Positions 34,354 through 45,907 of a DNA stretch of 64,000 nt are shown one piece after another (the stretch's first letter is position 1; every line of letters begins with the position of its first letter). The DNA lies in contig OY987308.1 of NCBI GenBank assembly GCA_963920635.1, forward strand, positions 22,473,096 through 22,537,095, written 5' to 3'. This DNA comes from Pseudeuparius sepicola (lineage: Eukaryota; Arthropoda; Insecta; Coleoptera; Anthribidae). The notes beneath the pieces are model-generated. The model made no database searches. It was not told the DNA's origin and saw only the letters and a program-made list of their open reading frames with translations. The position numbers and the translations under genes were made by a program.

Positions 34354-34503
34354 GTTTGTCCCATTAGTGCGGCATTTTAAGCATTTCAGTTATTCCCAAA
34401 CTTAACATCGATTGTTGATAATTGCAGTTTTATGTTTGACTTAAGAAACTTACTAAAAAAATTGTCTCCTTTGCAATTCTTTATCCGTGTAGAAAATATT
34501 CAC

Positions 34504-35380
34504 GGACTAGATCGATTTTTGATCATTTCGACTTTGCCAAGGGGTATGCATAGAAAATTGTCAGTTTTTCTACAACTCTGTTGCTGCTTCCGAATTAAAC
34601 GTAATTCTACCGTGAAATGGAACTTTTCCTACGTAGATCGACCAGCCGAATCGATATAGAATGGTCCCGAAGGCATAGCGCCCACCGGTTTCGGGCAAAT
34701 AATTTTTTTGACATTTCGACCCCTCCATTTTGGAGGTTTTGGACAATTTTGGACATTGAATACGAAATTCTCGGAAACGACTGGACGAAATCGAATTTAA
34801 CCTTTATTTCCGACATCTACGGGTCGAACTACGTCGGAAAGACCAATTTTCGGGGCAGGTTAATATTTTCGGAAATTCACAAAAGTGCGCTGGCCGGGCA
34901 TTTGGAAATTTTTTAGGGGAATTTGGAGGCCGGATCCGTGTTCTGCGGGCCAATTTACGTCGGATAGGCTGGTTTTGGGGTCGTCCCGAGCACGTTTAAA
35001 AAGTTGCCATTTTAGTTTTTTTTAGGCGATTTTCGGAAAAGTGCGCTGGCCGGGCATTTCGAAGCCTCCAAGTTCAATTTCGACCGGATTTTCGGTTTCT
35101 ACGGGCCAAACTGTGTCGGATAGGCCCGTTTCCGGCCAATTTTATTTTTTTTTGCGAAACGGTCAAATTTCAGTTAACAAAGGGGTTGACCCCCCGAAAA
35201 TCTCGCTACGCCCGCAGTTAATTTTTCAGGGGTCTGATTTCATCGCTACTTATACATCTTGAGCCGCTGCGTCGATTGGCGCAAGGTAGGATGTTGTAGC
35301 TCTAACCGTTTCGGCGCAAATGACCTTCAAATTCAAATCGAGAATGAAAACTCGAAGTTCTATTATATACTTGAAAAGGA
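34504..35380. repeat. Dispersed repeat family G, copy 1
   Basis: Begins just after RYa-R exon 2 (TTTGCCAAGGGGTATGCATA). It includes AATCGATATAGAATGGTCCC and CAAAAGTGCGCTGGCCGGGC, and ends with GCCGCTGCGTCGATTGGCGC. Its open frames are not conserved in reading across copies. Non-coding transposon of unknown class. Confidence 0.72.
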
Positions 35381-35394
35381 ATTTAGCACCCTTT

Positions 35395-35475
35395 TTTAAA
35401 ATAAACCGACGCTAACAGGATGTATATCGCATTTGCCTTGGATATCCAAGCGTCATGTTGTTTTTTTACTCTTGG
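35395..35475. repeat. Fragment of the 8.3-9.7 kb palindrome family
   Basis: Shares ACAGGATGTA, GCATTTGC and TTGGATATCCAAGCGTCATG with 8645-8700. Confidence 0.65.
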
Positions 35476-36175
35476 CTCCTACAATTTTATCTGAAACTTT
35501 TTTCCTAACCTCAAAAATATAGAAAATATGGAGGGTGTAAAAATATACGTGATCACATAGTACCTATCTCACGAAATACGTGATCACACAATATGGTAAC
35601 TGAACCGATATTTGGCTATGAAAAAGTATTTAATATACTATGAGGTTTTTAAAATAAAGGACCATATTATTATGTAAGTAGAATCTGTGAAAAAAATGAA
35701 GGTTTTTTTGTACTTGAGGCTACTCCCCAAGATTCTCATAAATCTTTCAATTTTTTGTTACCGAAAGATGCTCTCATAGGGGACACCAGGCCGTAAACAT
35801 GTCAATGCCATTATGGATGCGAATTCTGGCCTCTTTGATTTATGTCATCGCCAATAGGCCTATATTGATTAATGTCCCGTTGTCATAAGAACGTAATGGG
35901 AACTTGTTAAATTATTTGGCCATTAGGCTGATGCGTGTCTCGAAATTCGATTAGAAAATTTAAGTTGCCGCGTTAAATTTATTACGTACAGCGGACCCAT
36001 ATCAATGTTATGAGCAGATGTTAACGGGTGAAAGTCGAGGTTAGGAAAAATCGAAATCCATTTTTAAGAGCATTTCCATTTAATTCTAACCAGTAAAGTG
36101 CAATTTTTGTAGGTTTTACGAATACTTGCCCATGATTAAAAACTGAGTAGGTGGGCAAAATTTTAAAAGCCTAGA

Positions 36176-36544
36176 CCTATACTAAAATCGAGTAATCCGT
36201 ACGCCTGGCGTAAATAAAACCACGTGTTCAATGACGTTCCGCAATTGGTCGGTAGGCTATAAAACTTCACCCGACTCGGCAACAGGGACGTACTCGATCG
36301 CAAAAGTATAGTTATGCGGTTTTATCTTGTTGTTTTCAGCGATTTAGACACTGCCACAAATAACTTTATCGATGTTTTGAGCCATTTTAATTCAGCCAAT
36401 CATTTTTTTCCGAAATATTTTGATGTAAACAGTTATAAAACTAAAATTAAATAAAGGTCGTGCCTCAGTGCGGCCCTGGCCAATATCTCAACGCATGTGC
36501 TCTTGCTTACGCCAGGCGTAAGAGTTGCTCGATTTTAGTATAGG
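36176..36544. mobile_element. Short TIR MITE, CCTATACTAAAATCGAG ends
   Basis: 369 bases; ends CCTATACTAAAATCGAG (36176) and CTCGATTTTAGTATAGG (36544), followed inside by the mirrored pair ACGCCTGGCGTAA / TTACGCCAGGCGT. Confidence 0.78.
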
Positions 36545-36724
36545 TACTTTGATTTTATTCTACATAAAAATTTAAAACGCACAAAATAAATTTTCAAAAA
36601 AAAACGATAAATTTTCACAATGAAGTCAAGGATAGTTTTTTCTTAGAATTGATAAGGAAATTTAGCAAAAATATTACTTTTCCATTGGCATATCATTTTT
36701 TCAAATAAAAAATATTATGGTTGA

Positions 36725-36740
36725 CCCCCCCCCCCCCCCC
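36725..36740. repeat. Poly-C tract
   Basis: 16 consecutive C. A comparable run of 13 G lies at 57586-57598. Confidence 0.95.
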
Positions 36741-36986
36741 TGACACTGATGGAAGCAGACAGGCCGAATTATCTTTACTTTATAGGAATTAACGTGTGAT
36801 GAAAATATTTCAAATTGATTTCCCTTAGCCGTCTTCCTTTAAGGAAATAAAAAAACTAGAAAAAAAGAATTTTGACGCTATGTGTAACGAAAACTGTCTT
36901 TATCTTGACATTTTCAATAGATTCTTGAAGTTCCATAAAAGTTAGACCATCCTGTATAAAATAATATCATATGACGTATATACATA

Positions 36987-37410
36987 TACACTATCGGACA
37001 AAAGTAAAGCAACACATATGAGAAAATCAATTAAAAATAAAAAATTTATTATTATTATTATCATTATCATTAGGATTAAAGAGTCATAGTAGGTGAAATC
37101 AAATTGTCTTCAAATGTCAAATAAGGTAGTACGTAAATATTTATCTAAACAGTGCTTTTATTAGAACGACAAAAGTAAAGCCATTTCCCCTACTATGACT
37201 CTTTTTTCGAAAAAAATGACATCAAAAGTGCAAAATTTGAAGTATCAAAGTCTAATATTTTCCAAACGCTTGGAACAAACATTATTACATGTATAAATCA
37301 TTGACATTGTGACAGTGAACAGATTTCAATTATCTAAAAATATATATGGTGTTCATTTTAAAGGAACATAAGTTAGGTTTGGCACCGCTTTTCTGGACAC
37401 TGTATAAAAC
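36987..37410. mobile_element. Tc1-like terminal sequence, fragment
   Basis: TACACTATCGGACAAAAGTA (36987) resembles Tc1-type ends; ACAAAAGTAAAGC recurs at about 37169. CTGGACACTGTA (37394-37405) may be the other end. An (ATT)n tract lies at 37047-37083. A similar lone end (TACAGTGTCCTCAAAAAAGT) lies at 47240. No transposase found. Confidence 0.4.
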
Positions 37411-37528
37411 TAAATAAACGCCGAAAAAAGCTTTTTGTTCCAACAAAATAACAATAACAATAATAGTACGGTAAATCTAGATCACATTTATGAAACTTTA
37501 ATGAACCTACCTACGTATTCAGTTGCCG

Positions 37529-38025
37529 ATAGATCAATTTTTGGTCATTTTGAGTTTGCCAAGGGGTATGCATAGAAAATTGTCAGATTTTCTATAACTT
37601 TGTTGCTGCGTCCGAATTAAACGTAATTCTACCGTGAAATTTAACTTTTCCTACGTAGATCGACCAGCCGAATCGATATAGAATGGTCCCGAAGGCATAG
37701 CGCCCACCGGTTTCGGGCAAATAATTTTTTTGACATTTCGACCCCTCCATTTTGGAGGTTTTGGGCAATTTTGGACATTGAATACGAAATTCTCGGAAAC
37801 GACTCTACGAAATCGAATTTAACCTTTATTTCCGACATCTACGGGTCGAACTATGTCGGAAAGACCAATTTTCGGGGCAGGTTAATATTTTCGGAAATTC
37901 ACAAAAGTGCGCTGGTCGGGCATTTAGAAATTTTTTAGAGGAATTTGGAGGCCGGATCCGTGTTCTGCGGGTCAATTTACGTCGGATAGGATGGTTTTGG
38001 AGTCGTCCAGGGTACGTTTAAAAAG
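37529..38025. repeat. Dispersed repeat family G, copy 2
   Basis: Nearly identical to 34510-35000, from GATCAATTTTTGGTCATTTT to CGTTTAAAAAGTGACC. Confidence 0.78.
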
Positions 38026-38384
38026 TGACCAAAAACAAAACTGACAAATTTTAATAATAATATTTATTATAATACTCGAAAAGGATTTTTTTCTTTTTCA
38101 ATATTACATGTCCTGGGTATCAACCATCGAAATAAAATGTGACTGCGTGTTATCACAATAAATTTATTATTATTTATTATTTATAAATTTTTAAAAAAAT
38201 TACTGGAAAAAAATTTAAAAAAAGTATTATTTAGGTATTATTTATAAATTTAAAAAAATAAATAAATAAAAATTTATAAATAGTAAATAACAATAAATTT
38301 TTATTTAATTTTTTTTTTCAGTAATTTGTTGTAATTGCTTATACATATTATGTTTCGATCAATTACAACACCGGTTTCGACCAA

Positions 38385-39430
38385 ATAATTTTTTCGAAAA
38401 TTCGACCTCTCGATTTTGGAGGTGTTTTACAATTTTGGACATTAAATACGAAATCTCGGAAAAGACTGGGCGAAATAGAATTTAACCTTTATTTCCGTCA
38501 TCTACGGGTCGAACTACGTCGAAAAATAATTTTCGACCAATCCGACGCCACTTCCCACAATTCGGGGTAGGTGACCCGTGGGGTGGGGACCCGTGGGGTG
38601 GGAGACCCGTGGGGTGGGAGACCCGCGCGACTATTCTTAAGTAAATCGACCAGCCAAATCGATTTAGCGTGGTCCCGAAGGCGTAGGGCTCACCGGGTTC
38701 GCGCAAATAATTTTTTCGAAAATTCGACCCCTCGATTTTGGAGGTTTTGGTCAATTTTGGACATTAAATACGAAATCCGTCATCCACTGGTCGAAGTACG
38801 TCGGAAAAACCTATTTTCGGGGCAGGTTAACATTTTTGGAAATTCAAAAAAGTGCGCTGGCCGGGCACTTAGAAATTTTTTAGAGGAATTTGGAGGCCGG
38901 ATCCGTGTTCTACGGGTCAATTTACGTCGGATAGGCTGGTTTTGGTCTCATTCTGGGCTCGTTTAAAAAGTTGAAAATTTGGAAATTTAATGTATTATTA
39001 TTTATAAATTTAAAAAAAAATACTGGAAAAAAATTAAAAAATATATATATTATTTATTATTCGTAAATTTAAAAAAAAATTAAATAAAAATTTATAAATA
39101 ATAAATAATAATACATTTTTATTTAATTTTTTTTTCCGGTAATTTGATGTAACTGATCGAAACATAATACGGGTCAAACTGCGTCGGATAGGCACGAAAT
39201 AGTCAAATTTCAGTTAACAAAGGGGTTGACCCCCCCCGAAAATATCGGAGGAATATTCGCCACGCTCGCAGTTAATTTTTCGGGTATCTGATTTCACTCT
39301 TACTTATACATCTCGAGCCGCTGCGCCGATTGGCGCAAGGTAGGATGTTGTAGCTCTAACCGTTTCGGCGCAAATGGCCTTCAAAGTCAGATCGAAAGTG
39401 AAAACTCGAAGTTCGGTATTTTAGTTGTAT
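38385..39430. repeat. Dispersed repeat family G, copy 3, rearranged
   Basis: Two partial bodies (38385-38560 and 38640-38980) and a right end (39160-39430, GCCGCTGCGCCGATTGGCGC). Between them lie AT-rich palindromes at 38158-38332 and 38985-39143 (TTTATTATTTATAAATTT type), and a G-rich minisatellite. Confidence 0.68.
38572..38628. repeat. G-rich minisatellite, ~17-bp unit
   Basis: Three to four tandem units of GACCCGTGGGGTGGG with small spacing changes. Confidence 0.85.
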
Positions 39431-40202
39431 CTCCGGATCGGCTGCGGACTGGCTGGAGCGCCCATCCAGCTACTCCTTAAAGGCGCTTGTTTTCGGGATC
39501 AGCGCCCTAGGTACCTACCAGTGTTGAGATGATTTAAATCAGTTGATTAATATCGTGATTAAAGTCATGATTTTAATCAAAGGGATTTTTTAATAAAATC
39601 ATTATTTAAATGTGGATACTTAAAAATATATCTATTCATAGAAAGACAACCTTAAAATCGTTTTCGATACAAAAACAAAACTGACAACTTTTTATAATAA
39701 TATTTATTATAATACTTGAAAAATAAATTTAAGAAAAAAAAATAAAACCGACTTCAAAAATTTGCCTTATGTACAGGGTGGCTTATTATAAATTGACACC
39801 CCCCTTAACTTGTTAGTTTTTAATGTTAGAAAAAAAAGTTTTTACAAAAGTTTGAGATACTAATACAAAGTTTTTTGTGACGCTATTGGACCTTATACAG
39901 TGTGTTCTAGAAAGCCGTGGCAGACATAACTTTTGTTTTTAAAATGGAACAGCTTGTATATTTTCGGATTATTCAATTCTACGCATTTTTCTGATTCCAA
40001 CGAAGCATATATGTTAAAGAAGAAGCTTTCTTTGGCTTCTACAACTATTATCCGGAACTTTTTCTCTTAACCTCACAAATGTAGAAAATAACGGGGACGG
40101 GGGGGTGTAAAAATACTATACGTGATCACAAGATAGGTACATGTCGGCACATTTATAATGTATGTTTGTATTATTAAAATAAAAATGGCACATAATTTAT
40201 GG
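39431..40202. other. No gene seen; one lone CAGGGTG end
   Basis: TA-CAGGGTGGCTTATTA at 39772 looks like a single fold-back end without partner. A text pair at 35470-35600 and 40030-40140 (TTTTTCCTAACCTCAAAAAT type, ACGTGATCACA) marks another worn repeat. Confidence 0.45.
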
Positions 40203-42359
40203 TAGGATAAGGTCACCCAAGAGTACGCACTTAATATTTAAAGTTAAATAAATCGACAACAATAAGTAATACAGATTTATTCGACACAGTATAAATTCCT
40301 TACTATAGATTTAATAATGTGTAATGCAAAGAAATATTTTTTTATAATTATCGACAGGAGAGATATTACATCTTTAATAAAAAAAAAACAGTTTGCGTAC
40401 TCTTAGGAACGAGAGCTCGAAAGAGTACGCAGTGCTGAATTTAAGAGAACGCGCTAAAAAAAATTCAAATAACATCAATATATTATTCTTGACATAAGTC
40501 ACATATTATAAAGACGCCATGTCCGAGGTAGTTGGTACAGTCCAAAGTCTATAGACTTTGGGTACAGTCTTTGTGCCACCATGCACATCTTGAATCATAC
40601 TTAATCCATTCTGAAATGCTCTAGTGTTCCCTGCAGAGAGAACAAAGAATATCGTATTGAGATTTTCTAGTTTTTTCAACAAGTGGCAGCCCCTTTTTTA
40701 ATTCCTTTTTTAATAGATCTGTTTGTGCGCGCGTACTCTTTGCATGCGTACTCCTGCGGACATGTCATCGATGATTGAATAATCTATTTAACTAAAACAG
40801 GCAACCATAATTACACATCGTATGCTGTGCGAAACATGCCTATCTAAAGCCTTTTTAAGATGCACCGTCGAACAATACAGGGTGTAACTAAACTGATGGT
40901 CAAAAATGAAACCACGTATTCTTGAAGCCAAAATAAGGGCACTTCTTTATATATTTTTTTCTCCTACGGGCCATAGTTTTTTTTTATACAGAGCGTAGAA
41001 ATTTAGAGAAAAATACACATATTTCTTAGTATTTCTAGAAGTAGACGAGATATTTTCTTCAAACTTGGCGTGTCACATGAGCGGATGAGTTGTCAAATTT
41101 AAGGTTAATATGAAGCTTGTGACGCCCCCAGTTGCGGAGATACAGGGTGGTATTAAAATTAATTAGTTCAGAAAAATATGAATACCCTGTATAATCGCAT
41201 TTTTTAAATTTGTTTTGATTGGTAAATTCAATGGTTAACAAAAAGTATCTCTTAGTATTTTTTCACATTCTCAGCCGTTTTTTAATTATTTTCAAAGAAC
41301 GGCAATGCTGCAATAAAAAAGTCATTTTAAGAATAAATCTAACAATCTGTGGATGTCAATTAAACTTGGCATTATTAGAATCATTTGGCTGCCAACTTTG
41401 CACCTTAGTATCAATATTTTCAAAAATTATATTTTCATTTGAAGAATTGACTGATATGCACTTTTGCTATGGCCTTGCGAATGGCAATAATAAACATGCG
41501 GAAACGCATAGTTGCGTGTATTGAAAGAGACGAACATTTAATAATTTAATTTTCTAATAGCAATACGTTTCTTTTATTATTGTTTTTGCGTTTGTATTTT
41601 GTTAAATAAAGTTTAATTGACATCCACAGATTGCTATATTTATTCTTAAAGTGACTATTGTTCATTGCAGAGTTGCCGTTCTTTAAAAATAATTTAGAAA
41701 CGGCTGCGAATATGAAAAAATACTAAGAGATACTTTTTGTTAACCATTCTATTCACCACTCAAAACAAATTAAAAAAAATGCGATTATACAGGGTATTCA
41801 TATTTTTCTGAACTAATTAATTTTACTAACACCCTGTATCTCCGCAACTAGGAGCCTCAGAAGCTTCATGCCAACCTTAAGTTTGACGGCTCATCTGCTC
41901 ATGTGACACGCCAAATTTGAAGAAAATATTTCGTCTACTTCTGGAGATACTAAGAAATATGTGTATTTTTCTCCAAACTTCTACGCTCTGTATAAAAAAA
42001 ACGATGGCCCGTAGGAGAAAAAAATATATGAAGAAGTGCCCTTATTTTGACTCCAAGAATACGTGGTTTCATTTTTGACCATCAGTTTAGTTACACCCTG
42101 TATAGTTAAGCATTCACAGGGTAAGATACTCCTTATAGCAAACATGCCAAAAATTATAAAATTATGTATAAAATTGGTTAATTGCCTGTAATTCGTCGAA
42201 TCTTTTACGGAGCACCACGCGACTATAATCAAAACTTGTTGTCAATTGAAGGGGTCTACACTGAATAGCGACCTCTATCCGAATAGCATTGGGACTAATA
42301 AAAAATGCTAGTGCGTACCTACTCTTAGGGGCTGCGTACTCTTAGGTGATCTAGCCCTA
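40203..42359. mobile_element. TIR element with repeated AAGAGTACGCA motif
   Basis: Ends TAGGATAAGGTCACCCAAG (40203) and CTTAGGTGATCTAGCCCTA (42359). The motif AAGAGTACGCA or its complement recurs inside (about 40215, 40392, 40428, 40730, 42310, 42332). Without the nested fold-back (40876-42102) it is about 930 bases. TA...TA flanks and repeated motifs mirror the design of the 13603-15007 element. No transposase was recognised. Confidence 0.65.
40876..42102. mobile_element. 1.23 kb fold-back, TA-CAGGGTGTAAC ends
   Basis: Ends are TA-CAGGGTGTAACTAAACTG (40876) and CAGTTTAGTTACACCCTG-TA (42102). The arms of about 450 bases mirror each other, including the AATCTGTGGATGTCAATTAA block at 41344 and its complement near 41620. 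The spacer (41360-41610) has no recognised protein. It is nested in the 40203-42359 element. Confidence 0.85.
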
Positions 42360-42989
42360 TGTCTCGTGAATGGTACAATTTATTAGGTGTACACGTGGGC
42401 AATTCCATCAAATTTACCAAACGGTAAACAGGTTGGTGTATGCCACGGTGTACCTTAGGGAAAATTTGTCTATGTTTTGTCAGCAAAATGAAAAGAAAAC
42501 GGATCCGCCTAACCCGGGTGGTCATCTGACGCCGTCGTAATGTGTTTACCGGCCTACAGTGCCGCGCCTCCGGCCTGTTTTATATCAGCCTAATAGTACA
42601 GTAAAATTGGGCCAAAACCCAAACATAAAAAAAAGTTCTTTCTGGCGCGAAATAATTCCATACCCTCCTAAGAGTTAGTACTAAAAAGTTACACCACCAC
42701 CAGCGTCGGGTTTCGGGGGGAGGGGGTGAAAAGGGCAGGAAATTCTTATTTTTCACAGTTTTGCGTGAATATCTAGTAAACTATGAGGTTTAGCGCAAAC
42801 GTCATCCTATACGCAAATGATACACATTAAATTCCGAACAAGAATTGTTATATACAGAATTATGGTAAAGTGAACGGTTTCCATGATATGGAGGGGTAAA
42901 GATTTCTTTGTTTTTATTTCACGTAGTTTTTGTTGAAAAAACTTAAAATGATTACAGTATAAATGAGTGACTGAATAATGTATGTAGAA

Positions 42990-43690
42990 TATATGTATAT
43001 AGATATATCTATGCATAATAGATACATATAGACCCATAGATTGTTATTTTTTGTCACAACATAACCTCATAAGTATACCTATATGACTGTAAATATGTCC
43101 AATACAAGTTAGTAGCCTTAGTTAATTTGTACTCACTTTTTGCCCTCATTCATTATAGCGTTCTGATTTCCATTCGTTCTTTTATGTCAAATCATTCCCA
43201 TATCTAATTTGTCCTTAGCTTGTAAAAATGAGAAAGTCATGAATAGGAAGCTCATGTGAAAAACAAGAAAATATATTAAACAATCTATATTGAAAAAATG
43301 GGAGGGAAATCAAAATGATACAAAAGCTTATAAGTTTTAGGTGAATCATTAATTGCGTTATCAGTCAGCAGTCAGCACCAAATAGTTCACTCGGGCTGGT
43401 GAGCGGAAACAAATCTTCGTGTTCTTCGTCCACTTGAGAATCATCATTTAAATCGTCGTCGATGATTACAGTATCTCTATTGAGACATACAAGTCCTAAG
43501 CAATTGCTGCACATACTTGAACAATTGAGACCACTTCTTCGACACTCGCAGTTTTGGACGCATCCATCTCTGCAGAAGCATGCGATGAGGATTGTTTAAT
43601 ATATATTTTCTTGTATTGGACATATTTACAGTCATATACTTATGAGGTTATGTAACAATCTATGGGTGCAATATGTATCTATATATGCAT

Positions 43691-43705
<15 letters not shown>
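42990..43705. mobile_element. Inverted-repeat element carrying a Cys-rich coding remnant
   Basis: Arms of about 110 bases: CTATGCATAATAGATACATA ... GTAAATATGTCCAATACAAG (43009-43112), mirrored by CTTGTATTGGACATATTTAC ... (43610-43695). The spacer contains a Cys-rich frame on the minus strand. Confidence 0.65.
43365..43596 (-). pseudogene. Cys-rich C-terminal coding remnant of a transposon protein
   Basis: Open for 76 codons before TGA at 43365-43367. It reads CFCRDGCVQNCECRRSGLNC, then SSMCSNCLGLVC, followed by an acidic tail (DDDLNDDSQVDEEHEDLF). Dense CxC and CxxxC spacing suggests a metal-binding tail of a kind often seen at the C-terminus of arthropod transposon proteins; the exact family was not recognised. 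TTCTGCAG at about 43570 could be a splice acceptor. Confidence 0.5.

Positions 43706-43727
<22 letters not shown>
43692..43727. repeat. (AT)n tract
   Basis: About 18 AT units. Other short tracts lie at 44852-44870 and 44904-44929. Confidence 0.9.
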
Positions 43728-43730
<3 letters not shown>

Positions 43731-43791
43731 ATGTAAGATTAGCGAGTGTAAATGTAACAATTACAAGAAAAGGTGATAATGGGCAAACACT

Positions 43792-44762
43792 GATTATTAT
43801 TATTATTATCTCGACTTAGCCAAAAGGCATTCGCACTCCCTCTACGGGGAACATTCACTCAGATCCCGGGTATCCCGGATACCAAAAGGATCTGGCTCGG
43901 ACGAGACCCTTGCCATGTTATCGGGCCTTAGGTGACATTGATGTTGTTGGACGTTCCTGCACTCCCCATGAATTTCCTGACGGTTCGGGCTGTCGCAAGT
44001 AGTACCGCTTTCTGCATGGACCTGTAAAGACTATCAGTTAGACCCAGCTCCTTGATGTTTCTCGGCAAACTTTTTGGTATAACACCAGTTGTTGACATGA
44101 TGATTGGAATCGTCTGGACGTTCTCCATTTCCCATTGCCTTCTAATTCGTTCTTCTAAATCTCTGTACTTCGCGATCTTCTCGACTTGCTTCACACGCAG
44201 GTTGTTGTTGTTCGGGATGGCCACATCAATCAGAGTTGTATGCCTAGAAATTTTATCAACTATTATAAGGTCCGGTCTGTTATGGGCAACTCGTTGATCT
44301 GTCAGAACTGTACGATCCCAGTACATCTTGTAGTTGCTGTTCTCAAGAACAGGCTCAGGTGTGTAGTTGTAATATGGGACCCTCTCTGCCTGCACAAGCA
44401 GCAGCTTTTCCGCCAGTTCCTGGTGCAAGATCTTGGCAACCGAATCGTGTCGTTCCTTATATTCCGTTGATGCGAACATCTGACATCCTCCTGTTATGTG
44501 CTGGATTGTTTCTGAAGTTGGGCACCCGTATCTGCATCTGTCATCCACTACCGATGCATCTCCTACAATGAATTTTAGGTAGTTGCGAGTTGGTATAACC
44601 TGATCTTGTATGGCCAGTAGGAAGCCTTCCGTCTCGGGGAACATTCGTCCCGAGGTCAGCCAATAGTTCGACGCTAACTTGTCGACATGTTCCTGGTTAA
44701 CCTCATTAGGATGCCTCCCGTGCAGCGGCTTCCCCAACCACCTCTGTAGTTTATCGTTGTCG

Positions 44763-44797
<35 letters not shown>
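43792..44797 (-). mobile_element. Dong/R4-like non-LTR retrotransposon, 5'-truncated copy in (TAA)n
   Basis: A LINE 3' end on the minus strand. It is bounded by (ATT)n at 44763-44797 on its 5' side and (ATT)n at 43792-43808 on its 3' side, where the element tail reads GGCTAAGTCGAGATAATAAT. Dong elements of the R4 clade insert in TAA microsatellites and carry a restriction-like endonuclease, which fits both the flanks and the protein. The reverse transcriptase part is missing. The same flanking sequence occurs without the LINE near 14.36-14.46 kb. The clade is inferred, not tested by phylogeny. Confidence 0.72.
43928..44764 (-). pseudogene. C-terminal zinc knuckle and restriction-like endonuclease of LINE ORF
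   Basis: An open frame of about 278 codons from ACC at 44762-44764 to TAA at 43928-43930. The longer ORF that starts at 44896 has a false N-terminus made of microsatellite sequence (a run of isoleucines). In order it shows KLQRWLGKPLHG near the start, a CCHC knuckle (CRYGCPTSETIQHITGGC; C-X3-C-X7-H-X4-C), then a PD-(D/E)XK-type nuclease region with NRPDLIIVDK followed by TLIDVAIPNN, and a C-terminal tail. This order is that of R2/R4-type site-specific LINEs, whose endonuclease nicks target DNA for target-primed reverse transcription. It is intact in frame but lacks the reverse transcriptase, so the copy is dead on arrival and relatively young. Confidence 0.75.
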
Positions 44798-45380
44798 TGA
44801 TGATTGCCAAATAGCATGAAACACGTGTATGCGGTTACTAGTTTTTTCTTTATATATATATATATATATACAGGACAGGAAATTCTTATTTTTCATTATT
44901 ATTATATATATATATATATATATATATATCTATGCATATATATAGATTAGTACTAAAAAGTTACACCACCACCAGCGTCGGGTTTCGGGGGGAGGGGGTG
45001 AAAAGTATTCACGCAAAACTGTGAAAAATAAGAATTTCCTGTCCTTTTCACCCCCTCCCCCCGAAACCCGACGCTGGTGGTGGTGTAACTTTTTAGTACT
45101 AACTCTTAGGAGGGTATGGAACTATTTCGCGCTAGAAAGGACTTTTTTTTATGTTTGGGTTTGGCCTAATTTTGTGTTAGTTTTACTGTACTATAATCTG
45201 TTCGTGGGAGGCCAGTTGTTCGGGCCCCTCCTAATTCAAATCCAACTTCCGGCCTCGCAAATTAATTGATAGTGGACGTAACCGAGACGCCTGTCTAGTA
45301 ATGACAAAATTAGACGAAAAAATCTATGACCTGCCACGTAATACCTAGTAGAAAATTTTTCGATAGTTCGAGAAGCCTCA

Positions 45381-45712
45381 AGAACCCAGGAAGGAGCAAA
45401 TTTGGGCTTAACGCTCGACTGGGAAAGTTTCAGCATAATATGGCGGGATGCCGTTTCCTTTTTTACAGTGGCGCGCACCTTTGAGTTGTTTCGGCAAACT
45501 AATCGAAGCGGAAATCGTAATTTTTCGTGAAATCAGTGTCTACAATACAGGCAAAAAATTATGAGGCACGTTTATGTCTTCAAGTTTAAAAATCCTTGAT
45601 AATAGAGCAATTTTAATTCTAGTTTAGGTACCTACACAAACGCCTATGCCACTTTGGTGCATAGCCTCAAAAGTTAACTTAAATTACAAACTTACTTACC
45701 GATGCTAATATA
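45381..45712 (-). mobile_element. Family C MITE, partial, reversed
   Basis: Carries the end AGAACCCAGGAAGGAGCAAA, then the family body through GCACCAAAGTGGCATAG (reverse) to 45712, where the left half is missing. At the point where the 13.6 kb copy is interrupted, this one reads TTTAGGTACCTACACAAACG, an empty site. Confidence 0.75.
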
Positions 45713-45907
45713 GTTTCCCGGTCTTCAGTGTAACATTACACAAACTTATATGTCCTCAAAAATGTTTAAAAAGATTAATTTGCAAAATGTTGTTTGATAT
45801 AAAGAATTGTTTTGGGTACTTATAAATTTAAAAACGATGGAAAAATTTTGACAGACATAAAATTAGAAAACTATTAATAAGACTATCATATTGTTAGGTA
45901 AAAAATA

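Larger units (their letters stand above)
42594..45193. mobile_element. 2.6 kb inverted-repeat composite
   Basis: The left arm from TAGTACAGTAAAATTGGGCC (42594-42786) is mirrored by 45003-45193, ending TTTTACTGTACTA. A third copy of part of the arm (GGGTTTCGGGGGGAGGGGGT) lies at 44945-45003, forming a tight local palindrome. The interior holds an inverted-repeat element (42990-43705), (AT)n tracts and the Dong-like LINE. Confidence 0.7.

Noticed and set aside
44765..44896. N-terminal part of the 322-codon minus-strand frame
   Set aside because: Encoded by (AT)n and (ATT)n microsatellites (Tyr-Ile and poly-Ile runs); not part of the LINE protein.
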